This document shows, one piece after another, positions 34,280 to 44,838 of a stretch of DNA of 64,000 nucleotides; the first letter of the stretch is position 1, and every line of letters begins with the position of its first letter. A model generated the notes under the pieces. That model had not been told where the DNA came from, ran no database searches, and saw only the letters and a list, made by a program, of their open reading frames with translations. The stretch covers positions 16,338,162 through 16,402,161 of the forward strand of contig OW028581.1 of assembly GCA_932294295.1 (NCBI GenBank), read 5' to 3'. The position numbers were made by a program, and so were the translations under genes. Source of the stretch: Alitta virens (taxonomy: Eukaryota; Annelida; Polychaeta; Phyllodocida; Nereididae).

Positions 34280-36490
34280 TACAAGACTCATTTGTGGACA
34301 GTGATGTTAGAACCTGTGTTCAAGCGCAAGAAATTAGAGATAATGATATACTTAATACTTTCCTGTTAAATAAACAAGAGATTCAGGATATCAATACAAA
34401 TTTTACAGACCTGTACATTTGTATAATAGCTCAAAATGTGCCACTTGGTGCTACTGCCGAAATACTGCATGCCATTATCCAAATAGACAAAATATCCCCC
34501 AAAATAGGTGTCTGAGCAATAAAAATAAGAAATAGATACTATCAAATTATCCAAAATTGGCTCGCGGGATATTTTCATTTCTTATTTGTCCCATGAGAGG
34601 TCGCTGCAACAGTGGCCTTAAACAGCATGTTACCAGTTGCAGAACGGCGGATTTCAACCCAGAATAGTGATTTGAATGATTTCAATGGTGTATGAAATGC
34701 CTCAATTCAGTTAATAGAATCATTGCAATATTTCAATTAATTACAAAATTAGTTGAAGACATTGCAATGAGCTTATTATTCAATTACAAAATTTATAGAT
34801 GAAAAAGTGTGCTGTTCATTATAATTATTGCAATATTTGGATTTTATTGCACAATATGTGCATTTTCATTGTGTATCTGTTTTTATTATGAATAAATAAA
34901 TGTAGGCATACATGGGTACAAACAATCCATGTAGTAATATGAGTTTTAATGAATACCCAGCAAGCATATTAACATCACACTGCGAAATAAAGATGGGAGT
35001 ATTACATTTTGCAAATAATGATGATAATAACAATAAATTTGTATTTCGCCAGATCAGATATTTGCATATCTGGGTTTCATCTCTAAGGTGTATATCACAG
35101 GACATTTATCAAGTTCATTCATCTGGTTGGTACAGCAAATCCCATTTCAGAACACGGGTGAATTCATGTACGGCCTGCAATACTTATTGACAAAATTTCT
35201 AGTATGTACATTATGTGCTTCCTTCAATACGTACATACTCATATTTAAATTTGAAATATTTATAAAGAAGCAGCAGATTAACCTGATTAAAATTTTTATG
35301 GGTTGTCAAATACAATTGTCTGTCATTGTTTTTGCCACCATATGTGTATAATTTATTTTGTGCATTTGTAACCTCCTTTGTGTTGCAATCAGCACTAGTA
35401 AAAAATAAAACTTTCAATCAGAAATATTTATTTTATAATTAATACCAATAAAGCCATATATATCTCAAATAAATATAAATATTACTGCAGTTTTTATCTT
35501 CTATTGTAAAAGCTTTAGCTTTAGTTGCTCTGGAAGTAGGTGGTCTTCCTCTGCTCCAGATCCATTGTGGTGTATTTACAATTATCTTACATTATATACA
35601 TTGGATTTCCCTCCCTATATAATATACATAGGTTGCTGAGCCTCTGATGCCCTGCAAGTATGGGTCCTCATATTTACATTTCACAGTTTATACTTCTATT
35701 TGCTAGAATTCACCTCTATAAGGTGTTGTGGGGGTGAAGAACATTCATTATTACCCAAAATTGGGGCAGCCTTAATGTCTACATATGGCTTGTAAAATTA
35801 TATGACAGTCATGATTTGCCTCCCCCCATAGAGATTTGCCCCCCCCCCCCTCCTCTCAAGTCCAGGGGGGTCATAGGGGTTTTTGGCGAGCCAGCCCAAA
35901 GGCTAGCTCATTGCCCAAAGGTCTTCCTATTGGCCCAAAGGACACAATATTCAGCCAAATATGCAATCTCGGCAGATATTGGAAATTGGCAGCAACACTT
36001 CGTCACATATGAGGAAAAAAAACAACTTTTTTTTAATATCCAATAACTGCTACCCCCCCCCCCCCCCCCCCCCCCCTGTATATTTACCTTGAAGTATACA
36101 GGAAAATGCCGTGCTTAAGTACGTATGCAATTTGTTGTATTTCGACATACATTCGAACTGGGTGAATGAAATGTTTTTTTTTAGTTCTGTGTAAAATTAC
36201 CTATAGGATTAATACCATCAAGCCATACTTTTTGGTAGCAAACTTACATAGATCTTTATTGGAGTGTTCCTTTGAGCAGTGATCCTTCCTTCAAAAAATA
36301 TTCAAATGAAACCAGATGATACTGCTGCTGGTTATGTAGTCACCACAGCAACTAGCCAGAACCGACCTACATTGCATTAGATGCGATGTAGGGTCGGAAT
36401 GACTTGCATACAAATTCGTTGAATTTGATATTTTTGACATAGTTTTTTCAACAAACAAGTTAGCATTATTTCGTCGTATGTACTAGAGGA
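34280..36490. other. intergenic, no gene recognised
   Basis: AT-rich sequence with C homopolymers near 35838 and at 36053-36076. Short open frames have no domain or splice support. Confidence 0.45.
36053..36076. repeat. C homopolymer
   Basis: 24 consecutive C bases. Prone to length error in assembly. Confidence 0.95.
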
Positions 36491-36493
36491 CTG

Positions 36494-36939
36494 CTCTGTT
36501 TACTATTGTGTCACACTCAGATATGGTTGATTTCTTCCAATTTTAATAAATTTTCGACTTGATAATCCATCTGCCTGGTTCCACTAAAACTCACTAGAGG
36601 GCTCCGGCGACATCACAGCGCCACCCAGATGCAATGGTGCAGATACATATCTAATACTTTAGCTTCATTACAACCGTAGAACAGAGGAATCGTGTGGAAA
36701 TGGTTTATTAACTTATTTTAATTGTGAAATTGAGAAAACTACGGACTTGCCAGTGCTATCCTATGTGAATCTTATTATCCACTAGGGGCGTTGAAACGTC
36801 GCAGGAACCCTCTTGTGAGTTTTGGCAGAACTAGACGGCCATGTTTCTTAATCAAGTAAACATGAGATCAAAATTGTGCAGAAATCGATGATAACTGGAA
36901 GAATCAACCATATCTGAGCGTGATACAATAGAAAAAGAG
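36494..36939. mobile_element. inverted-repeat element, about 446 bp
   Basis: The left arm has CACACTCAGATATGGTTGAT and ACTCACTAGAGGGCTCC. The right arm has the complements (ATCAACCATATCTGAGCGTG and GGAACCCTCTTGTGAGT). The arms are long and about 85% alike by eye. A small foldback or MITE is likely. Confidence 0.7.
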
Positions 36940-37333
36940 GTATGTCTAACCCTAGATCAGGTGTATATCATGTGGCAAACGTTTATTAAAATGTTAGTTC
37001 CCACACAAGCCGAAATTTCTATATTTTTTCATCTAGGACCTTGTAACCCTGTCCTGTGAACAAGGGACTTGTAGCTACACAGCAACATGTTTTTATATAT
37101 TTTTTTTTTATACATCACAGCCTTCACAAGCCAAAACATCTTCAACATGAAAACCAACAGGAATAGCAGAATTGTAATATACAAAAATTTATTTCATTTA
37201 CTTTTGCTTTACACACAAATAAATGAACACTTTGAAGAAAAAGAAAATACTGGTTTCCTTTGGTAAACTCTATTGCAAAGCATAACATAGAAGTTTGTGA
37301 TATTGCCAAGTTTATTAGATAAGGCAATTCAGA

Positions 37334-37393
37334 TCAGCAAGTTGTTTCTTTGCTGAGCAACTCCAATGGCATCTTTTCATTACTCGGATGATC
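37334..37393 (-). CDS. fusl: candidate alternative last exon of Fuseless
   Basis: GTTATTTTGCAG is a good acceptor. The exon reads DHPSNEKMPLELLSKETTC and then TGA, in the same phase as the donor at 38085, so the tail continues smoothly from KDKEE. An AATAAA complement lies about 140 bases downstream (near 37190). The hydrophilic tail would differ from the read-through form. RNA support is needed. Confidence 0.55.
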   Translation of the reverse strand, partial: DHPSNEKMPLELLSKETTC

Positions 37394-40300
37394 CTGCAAA
37401 ATAACATAGATATGTTTTGAAGAATGACTTATTCGCAATGAAACAACACTACATGTAAAGCACCAATTTGTCTTAAAAATGGGTTTTTGAAAATATGGTT
37501 TGTGTAAACATCATGGTAGTTAGTACAGTTAGTTTCATAAAATACGGTCGACTCTAACTGTCTGTAGTGACCTGTGCCTGGCTGTGGTTCAAACATGCTA
37601 AAGCCAGCTGCTTCTGTCCACTTCTATAGCTAATAATTGGCTTACATTTATCACCAGATAAATATAAACCTTGGTAAATGTAAGAAATTATTTGAATATA
37701 TTATAAATATGTACTTTTAGATACGGTTTTGAGTAGCCAGCTATGACAGCTTTGTCTAGTTTCAATTTGACGGGCCGTTTTTGATGAAACTAACTGTTCA
37801 ATAATCTATGAAAAAGTAACTACAAAACGCCATTATTATATGGAAGCCCATCTAACAGCTTTTAATGTGCAAACTCCAGTGAACATTTTTTTCAGCGGAA
37901 CTTAGACTTGGAACTATATATTATCAACTCCAGAGGACGTCATGTGCATCCAAGACTCCCATTGGCTGAGGGACTGCCTTAGTCAATAAAAAGTCCTGCC
38001 TTTACGACATCCTCTAGTTTAATTTCCAATGTTAAAAAATCTGTTGTAAAAGAGAATTTGACTATATACGAAGAATTATTTCACCTCTTCCTTGTCCTTT
38101 TCACCCTTCTTCCTCCTCATTATATCCAAGAAATATCTTGAGTATTCGATATAAAAAAAGGGAGCAGGATCCTCTTGCCCGTCCACCTCACAGCCATGGC
38201 CTATGACGCTGTTGGCGGTCAACATCAACGTCAGGACGGAAAAAGACACCACGCTGCTCAGCCACAACCGTAGAGTGCCCCCTCTACCAGGAATGTAGAG
38301 GTAAAATAACTCCCACCATCCCCGCCAGACGGCGATAGTAGCAATATGACCAAAGACATGTAAGACGTCATCAACTAGAACTTTCCACCAGACAGAACCT
38401 TTCTTCATGGTAATCAGTTTGTATAGGTAGTAAGAAGGTATTTGTAGCAAGTAACAAAACACTGTCAATGAGTAGCCAAATACAAGAGTAACCCAAATAC
38501 TTTTTGGCATATCTCCTGGGTAAATTATCAGATCCATGGAAGTCCAGATGCCTCTCCATAGAGTCACATACAAAGGATGGATTATCCAGGCAGTAAATAA
38601 GTTGTCCAATATGTACAGAGTTTTGCCATATTTATACTGAAAATAAATGCAATAGGCAAGGTCAACTTTGAGCACGCTATTAATGACATCAACCTAATTA
38701 TAATAGAAACCATTTTCATGTCCGACCAACTTGTATTTGGGACTATGAAAAAGTCTTCATCATTTTTGTATTTATTTATAGAAATATATATTTTTTGATT
38801 AGGCTGCGCTGCAGCTAAACCCTTAGCGAATCCCACATAGCACACAGGCATCATTAAAATTGTTATGTGTTCGTCCGGGCGTTACAATTTCATTTCCAGG
38901 GCAGAACTCTAAAGCCACTATCTCACATAGCCGAGTGATGATGCCGAGTAATGACGTTTGCTGGCAAGAAATGAATTGGCTTCACTCTTGGTCATATGAT
39001 GCCTAGTGCCAGTGAGAAAAAGCAAGTCAGCAACGACTCGCCGATTGCTCACCAACATCTCGCCGATTAATTCAAGTGTGGACCCAGTGTTGTTGCTGTT
39101 TGATGAAGAGTGTATAGGATTGAAGGAGAGTGAACATGAGCACTTCGCAAAAGCAAAAACACGCCAACCACTAGACGACCATTTACGGACCACTCGCTGA
39201 CAACTCCCGACCAAGCACTCCTCTATTGTCCCAAGTGTCAAGCCAATAACTCTTCTTTACACGCTGACCACTCGGCGAGGAAATCACATCCACACAGCAC
39301 TCCATATGACCAAGAGTACTCGCCGAAGGACCAGGTGTACTCACTTAATAATTGGTCTAACATCTACATTGTAATATTCAGATGCTTTGGTAAATATAAA
39401 TGAATAGAAATTATGAACTTTCTTTAAATACACAAGGACTGCATTAATTTTATTGCTTAATAGCCAATACCCTGATTGTTTTCCTGACGAAGAAATTAAA
39501 TATATTGGTGTATATTACTATATTAGTGGTCTTATTTTTCATGTGCGCATGATATTATAATATCCTACAAATATCTTACGTCTTAAGCCCCCATCTCACA
39601 TAGCCGGTTTTGCCGTAGTGAACCTGTAGTATTACGTAACGGTTATGCAACGCGCTACCCGTCTCAAACCCAACGGCTACCCGGCGATACCCGTCGAGTG
39701 ACTCCTGGGACTCGTGGCCAAGAGTTTTGCAGCCCTTGGCAAACTTCTGGGTGTCCAAAAACCGTCATAAGTCGGCGGATTACCCGTCGAAGTCAGCGCG
39801 TTATCGGTCCCTAATTTTACCTGTAGTAAAGCCGGCGGTTTACCAGGAGTAACTCGACGGCTTCCAGGAGTAACCTGCCGAGGTTGTAGGAGTAACTCGC
39901 CGACTGCCAGCGTCAGCATCAGCGTAGGCAGGGAGGGGGGTTGTATATACTTTAAAAGGCTGCTGCTCCCATATCTACATATCTATACTCTATGAGGTAT
40001 TACTAACTTTATTAACAAGAATATTCTTGTTTGTGCCTAGTATACTCCAACAGTCTTTATTTGACGAAAATCTGACTAATATTAGGGGAGCAGCAGCCCT
40101 TTAAAGAAGCGCTCAGCCCTTCCTGCATTGATAAAGTCCAGGCGCGGACGTTTGCGGGAGCACCACTGTTTGCCTCCGCGAACCTAGCTGCCTTCTCAGA
40201 CAAATATCTCGCTCAATATTTGGTCTATTTTCGATCCAAAAACATGTATGGAATCAATATGAACTATACTACATTCAGTCTTATTTGACGAAAATTGGAC

Positions 40301-43300
40301 TAATATTAGGGGAGCAGCAGCCTTTTAAAGTATATACAACCCCCTCCGCTGCTGCATGTACAAAATATCATTCGACGAGTGACTCACCAGGTTCTACAAG
40401 AGACTCGCCGACTTTCCCGGGGCTGTCGTAGCTACCTTGCTTAACTTCTTCAGAACCCGGCGAGTCTATCGTACAACCTTGCGTGCGAGTCACTCCTACA
40501 ACTCGGCGAGTTACTCCTACAATACGTCGAGTCTCTCCTGGTTTTCGTGGATCAAATGGCCATAATCCGGCGAGTCATGCGTAGAACCCAGCGAGTCACA
40601 CGTAGAACCCGGCGAGTCACATGGCGGATGATGCCCCGCCCCTTTTTGCCGCCAGAATCCGTCGCCAACCCGGCGAAAAAAGCTGTTGCATAACCGTTAC
40701 GTCATACTATGGCAAAACCAGCTATTTGAGACCTAGGCTTTACGAAGGTAAACCTGCAGGACCCTGTATCAACAGCAATCCGTTATGTTCAGATTTGCAT
40801 TAAATCTATGGCATTTAAATTAGTATTTATAACCGAACACTTTACAGGTGTATATGAAGAAAACTATAAATAGTATTGGAGTCAAGTGAAAGTAATATAT
40901 ATCATCATGCAACTAATTATTATAAAATTGCTAATTATAAACAAAAACTATTGAATGGGTTGAGCATGACAATACTATGAAGAAATATTTAATAATTGCA
41001 CATGAATTGTACAACATTTACGGCTGTCGTTGCTAAGTATGGGATGCTAAGGAATATGAAGGAAGCAACACAATGTTGTGCATTTTTTCCAGATTTTCCA
41101 ATATTATGAACAAAAAAAGAATGATGAAACAAATGTCAAAAAGAAGCTTAAAAGTGAAAGTACTATAATCTAGATATATCATTGGCAAAATGTTTCTAAT
41201 GTAAGGATCATAGAGTCATTGATATGAGGGTTTGAAAGATTACCTGTCCAAATTTTCATATTGTCCTGATTGAATAAAATTATCTGTCATAAATGGTCAT
41301 GAAACCCCAAAAAGGTATCACTACATTATTTTAGACATATTCTTACTAAGTTTTGTACACATGTAGGTGCAGTAGTGTGCGAGTCCTGCTCTGGAAACAG
41401 GGTGGGTGGGTGATTAGGGCTTTACGTCCTGTATTTCTGCACCAGTTGGGCTAATTAGGACAGGCAAGGACCATGGCAATGAGACGAAGGATGAAACAGC
41501 CATCCAACTTAGGCTCGACCGGGAATCGAACCCAGGACCCAGCGGTTGGAAGCCCAGAGCGCTACCTCTGAGCTAGGCCCGGAAACAGACATTTTTATCT
41601 TTTTTATTTCTTTTTTCCCTAAATATTTTAAAACACAGCTCAGATATGTCAATGTGACTATCAAAATCCACAGCTAAGCTATATAGAGTAATAACATATA
41701 ATACAATTTTGTTAGGGTAAGTGCATTAATGGTAGAGTTATGATCCGAAAACACAATTTTTAGCATTTTTTTCTGATTTTCCATTATTTTGTAATTAGCA
41801 TGAAATGAATATCAAAATGAAGTTTAAAAAGTGAAAAGTACTATAATTTAGATATGTTATTGATACAATTTCATTCATGTAAGGTAAATAGTGTCTTTTA
41901 TATGGAGGTTTGAAAAAGTAGTAATTTTCCCTATTTTGCCATAATTTTGAAAATTCGATAGTATTTACGGCCATGAGACCCCTAAAAGGCACCACTACAC
42001 TATTTTAGACATATTATGAAAAAGTTTTAAGCATGTAGGTGCAGTAGTGTCAGATTTCTGCTCCGGAAACAAAAAAAATGTTTTTTAATTTTTTCCAAAT
42101 TTTGTAAAACATAGCCAACATAATTATGTCAATGTGACTATCAAAACGCACCACTAGGCCAAATAGAGTACTACTGTACAAAATTTCGTAAGGGTAAGTG
42201 CATTTGTGTTAGAGTTCTGCTCCGAAAGTGTTACGCCCGCCAGTCTGCCCGTCAGACGGACATTGATGATAATAAAAACCCTTTTCGAACTTTGTTCGCT
42301 GAGGGTTAAAAAGGGTAAACATACACAGTTGGAAAAAACACTGTTTAACAATGTGGCCCTGTTATAAGCAAAACTACAAATAAAATGTATATATTACACG
42401 ATAAAACAATAGTGAAATTACAATTAAGTTATCATTTGGTTATACAGTGGCAAGATAATGTTTACAACAGCCACAAGGTATGGCATTGACAACATGGCTG
42501 AATTCTAAAGTGTATATCCTTTAGAGGTTTGGTAGCAATGAGCTTGCTAAAAGAATCATATTATTAAGTATTACTAGACGAATAGATTGTATATTTATGC
42601 TAAAGTTCCCTTTTTTCATAAATTGAAACATTATTCATTCATTACCTCTCTGCTAAACCTAGTAGTGCAATGGAAGCCCTCAAATTCCAGATCATTGCAG
42701 AGAAGAAGGGGAGGGGATTTAGCAGCCCGGAATGCTCTCAGAGGAATTAGAATTACAAAAGATATGATAATAGATGCGGTCACACTTATTGGACCAGTTC
42801 CTGAGTAATGATCCCAAGCATCCCATACTCCTCTCCATAAGGATATTGTCATCGCTCCAAATACGTAAGTATACAATCTATGCAAGATGGCTGATTCAAA
42901 AACATTGGCTTTCATCGCTCTCTTCAAAGTCCATTCGTGTAAGCAATAAGCAAAGCCATTATATATACATCCCGCTGCAATACAGACCCAATAGGACAGA
43001 TCATGGTTTTTAGGAAATACCAAAAGGTCCATAACGTCCCATAAGGACCACCAGAAAGCCACCACTAGGGGCGCTATAATCAGGGCACATATTACATGAT
43101 CCAATATGGCCCAGCCAATCGTTGATCGTTCTTGTTCGTCTGCTTTCTCATAGTCTTTGATTGGAACTTTTGTGGCATTAATAACTCCGTTTCCAGTCAC
43201 ATGATTTAGAGGACTGTCACATGAACTTTCCAGCAGCTCATTGTCCTCCTGGTGGTGGAGGGTTGGTCCATAGCCATTGCTATGTGTCCCAGACATAGTT

Positions 43301-43377
43301 ATCCCTGTATTCAAGGTTCTTTATTCGCAGTGAAGGGGTGTCATCCTCCAGATTTGCTGCTGTGGCAATGAAAGCAC
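37334..43377 (-). CDS. fusl: Fuseless-family eight-TM membrane protein
   Basis: Coding exons: 42646-43296 (217 aa) and 38085-38636 (or to stop at 38076), joined in phase 0. Reading into the stop at 38076 gives 403 aa. An optional splice to 37334-37393 gives 420 aa. The protein has eight hydrophobic segments (about 67-93, 100-122, 138-163, 170-190, 225-255, 262-290, 305-331, 338-362). WRGxW motifs stand at residues 154, 244 and 321, with WWSLW at 82. This is the Fuseless family. The Drosophila member is a presynaptic eight-TM protein needed for calcium-channel organisation. The family match is by recognition. The role in this animal is inferred. Confidence 0.88.
37526..37796. mobile_element. 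MITE copy 3 (CAGTTAGTTT family), inverted
   Basis: The ends are CAGTTAGTTTCATAAAAT and TTGATGAAACTAACTG. The interior is the reverse complement of copy 1, with AAACATGCTAAAGCCAGCTG and GTACTTTTAGAT. It lies between the main Fuseless exon and a possible last exon of that gene. Confidence 0.85.
37900..38020. repeat. dispersed repeat, copy 2
   Basis: The counterpart of the repeat at 11490-11620, with AACTCCAGAGGACGTCATGT and a terminal GACATCCTCTAG. It lies just downstream of the main Fuseless C-terminal exon. Confidence 0.55.
38076..38636 (-). CDS. fusl: Fuseless exon encoding TM5-8, with read-through stop
   Basis: The acceptor is TTTATTTTCAG. The product begins YKYGKTLYILDNLFTAWIIH. It has TLWRGIWTSMD and AVWRGWWELFY motifs, then a lysine/glutamate-rich end KGEKDKEEVK. 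GAG/GTGAAA at 38085 could act as a donor into the downstream exon, removing VK and the stop. Confidence 0.9.
   Translation of the reverse strand, partial: YKYGKTLYILDNLFTAWIIHPLYVTLWRGIWTSMDLIIYPGDMPKSIWVTLVFGYSLTVFCYLLQIPSYYLYKLITMKKGSVWWKVLVDDVLHVFGHIATIAVWRGWWELFYLYIPGRGGTLRLWLSSVVSFSVLTLMLTANSVIGHGCEVDGQEDPAPFFYIEYSRYFLDIMRRKKGEKDKEEVK
38913..39340. mobile_element. CGAGT-rich element H4, partial
   Basis: The left end AGCCACTATCTCACATAGCC followed by GAGTG matches the family. The interior has GACTCGCCGA and CACTCGGCGAGG motifs. No matching right terminus is seen before H2, so it is truncated or rearranged. Confidence 0.55.
39586..40739. mobile_element. CGAGT-rich Harbinger-like element H2 (1154 bp)
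   Basis: Inverted ends AGCCCCCATCTCACATAGCC (left) and the complement of CAAACC-type text at the right share a run to GTAACGGTTATGCAAC. TTA flanks both sides (39583-39585 and 40740-40742). It carries one copy of the AATATCTCGCTCAATATTTG unit found repeatedly in H1. It lies in the Fuseless intron. Confidence 0.82.
41090..42235. repeat. tandem duplication, unit about 490 bp
   Basis: The segment 41090-41767 and the segment 41768-42235 share long blocks (TATGTCAATGTGACTATCAAAA; TTTTAGACATATT; GGGTAAGTGCATT). The first copy is longer because of the SINE at 41401-41580. It lies in the Fuseless intron. Function is unknown. Confidence 0.8.
41401..41580 (-). mobile_element. SINE S1 with exact target duplication and an empty-site relative
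   Basis: GGAAACAG flanks both sides (41393-41400 and 41581-41588). The related duplicated segment near 42060-42070 carries the same GGAAACA site with no insertion, so the insertion came after the local duplication. Confidence 0.93.
42646..43296 (-). CDS. fusl: Fuseless exon encoding TM1-4 with start codon
   Basis: ATG complement at 43294-43296 gives MSGTHSNGYG and an acidic polar N-terminus of about 60 residues, then TM1-4. An upstream TAA in the same frame fixes this start. The donor is GAG/GTAATG at 42644-42645. A 5' UTR exon probably begins at 43377 after an ACATTTTCAG acceptor. It contains a short upstream ORF of 7 codons (MTPLHCE). Confidence 0.9.
43297..43377 (-). promoter_or_regulatory. 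Fuseless 5' UTR segment with upstream ORF
   Basis: Between the acceptor at 43378-43380 and the start codon, a 7-codon upstream ORF ends in TAA 18 bases before the main ATG. Such uORFs often reduce translation. This is inferred only. Confidence 0.45.
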
Positions 43378-44148
43378 CTGAAAATGTCAAACTTTGAATG
43401 AATTGCACTATCTTAACAGCTCATCAATGTGCTTCTGTATAAATTGTACAACCTTTTGTGCCTCTGGTCAATATTCTCCAAAAGATCTGACTTTCCTTTC
43501 CATGTTTTTGCTTTATTGATTTATGCTCCTAAAGCCAGTTTCATGACTTCTAAGTCACCTATGTTCTACCCATTCTGTCCTCTTAAAACTAAACACTCTT
43601 GATGTGAATTACCTCTGTGTAGGAACAATAAAAAACATCAGCCATAAACACAATTTACTTTCACTGACTCAACTAGCCCTGTAAACTACATACAAAACAA
43701 TCAGTATCATGCATTATCTTTGAGGAGTATTAGGATTAAATATCAGGTGCAGACAATATAAAAAATGTTATCAATAAATAAACATACCATCAGGATTATA
43801 CTGTTTACAATTGTATTAACAAATGTGTGACTGGTACATTGCTTCAAAGCTTGCTACGATATGGAGAAAAATCCCTGATTCATAGGTACAGACTTATGAT
43901 GTTCACTTTATAGACGTTAAGGACCTTATAGGTTAAAATGTAGTTGACTTCAACTACCCTACCCTGGTACATTCTTTACAATGCCCTTCTTGCATGTTGA
44001 ATAACATGGATGTTTGATAACATTATGTTTGCCATTTCCTCTGGCCATCTTGCCATGAACCCTATTTTATTTTCGAGAGTGCAATGAAGTCCACGAAAGC
44101 GCAAGAACCCTTTGCCTGCATTTAAATGTCTCTCAAGTACATGAATAG
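43378..44148. other. upstream of Fuseless coding region, nothing recognised
   Basis: AT-rich. Presumably intron or promoter sequence of the Fuseless gene. No conserved exon is recognised on either strand. Confidence 0.5.
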
Positions 44149-44791
44149 AGTCTTTTCACTGGAAACCCCTGAATTCAGCAAGACATAAGTCCTTCCTCTC
44201 CTCTTATTACTCATTTTGCGTTTCAGACACAGTAGATAATAACTAACTGATTCCATAAATAAAACTTTCTCAGAAAATAACAAACATCAACTAAATGATA
44301 AAGTGTCAAATATACATTAAAATTCACTAAAAATACTGCTGCTAGGATGCACTTTGCTTCGGCCAATCACAGCCAAGGGCGGGAAATTTTTGTCCAATAG
44401 AATTGCAGTATTCTGTCATAGCCACCTGGTGGAAATACAGAGAATCTTCTGTGAAAATCCAGTATTGACATCATTGTAAACAAAGCCAACCATCTGTGGT
44501 TTGTCACAGATGGTTGGCTTTGTTAAACAGAATACTGCAATTATATTGGCTGAAAAAGTCCCAACCTTGGCTGTGATTGGCTGAAGCAAAGTGCATCCTA
44601 GCAGCAGTATTTCTAGTGCATTTTAATGTATATTTGACACTTTATCATTTAGGTGATGTTTGTTATTTTTCTGAGAAAGTTATATGGAATCACTTAGTTA
44701 TTATCTACTGTGTCTGAAAAGCAAAATGAGTAATAAGAGGAGAGGAAGGACTTATGTCCTGCTGAATTCAGGGCTGTTCAGTGTAAAGACT
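44149..44791. mobile_element. 643-bp long palindrome (foldback element)
   Basis: The left arm from AGTCTTTTCACTGG and the right arm ending CAGTGTAAAGACT are complementary over about 300 bp each, with few mismatches and a roughly 80-bp insertion in the left arm. The centre is a hairpin of GCCAACCATCTGTG and its complement around TTTGT (44477-44525). No ORF is present. Transcription would give long double-stranded RNA. Confidence 0.9.
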
Positions 44792-44838
44792 TATTACATC
44801 ATGAATTGGTAATTTAAACTACACTTATTTTTTCTTAA

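Larger units (their letters stand above)
38637..42645 (-). other. fusl: main Fuseless intron
   Basis: A 4-kb phase-0 intron between TM4 and TM5, GT-AG. It contains H4, H2, the 490-bp tandem duplication and one S1 SINE. No further exon is needed to complete the frame. Confidence 0.85.

Noticed and set aside
41401..41580. tRNA-like sequence that might be a functional tRNA gene
   Set aside because: The A and B boxes are good but the acceptor and anticodon stems do not pair well, and the copies are flanked by target duplications with a non-tRNA body: these are SINEs.
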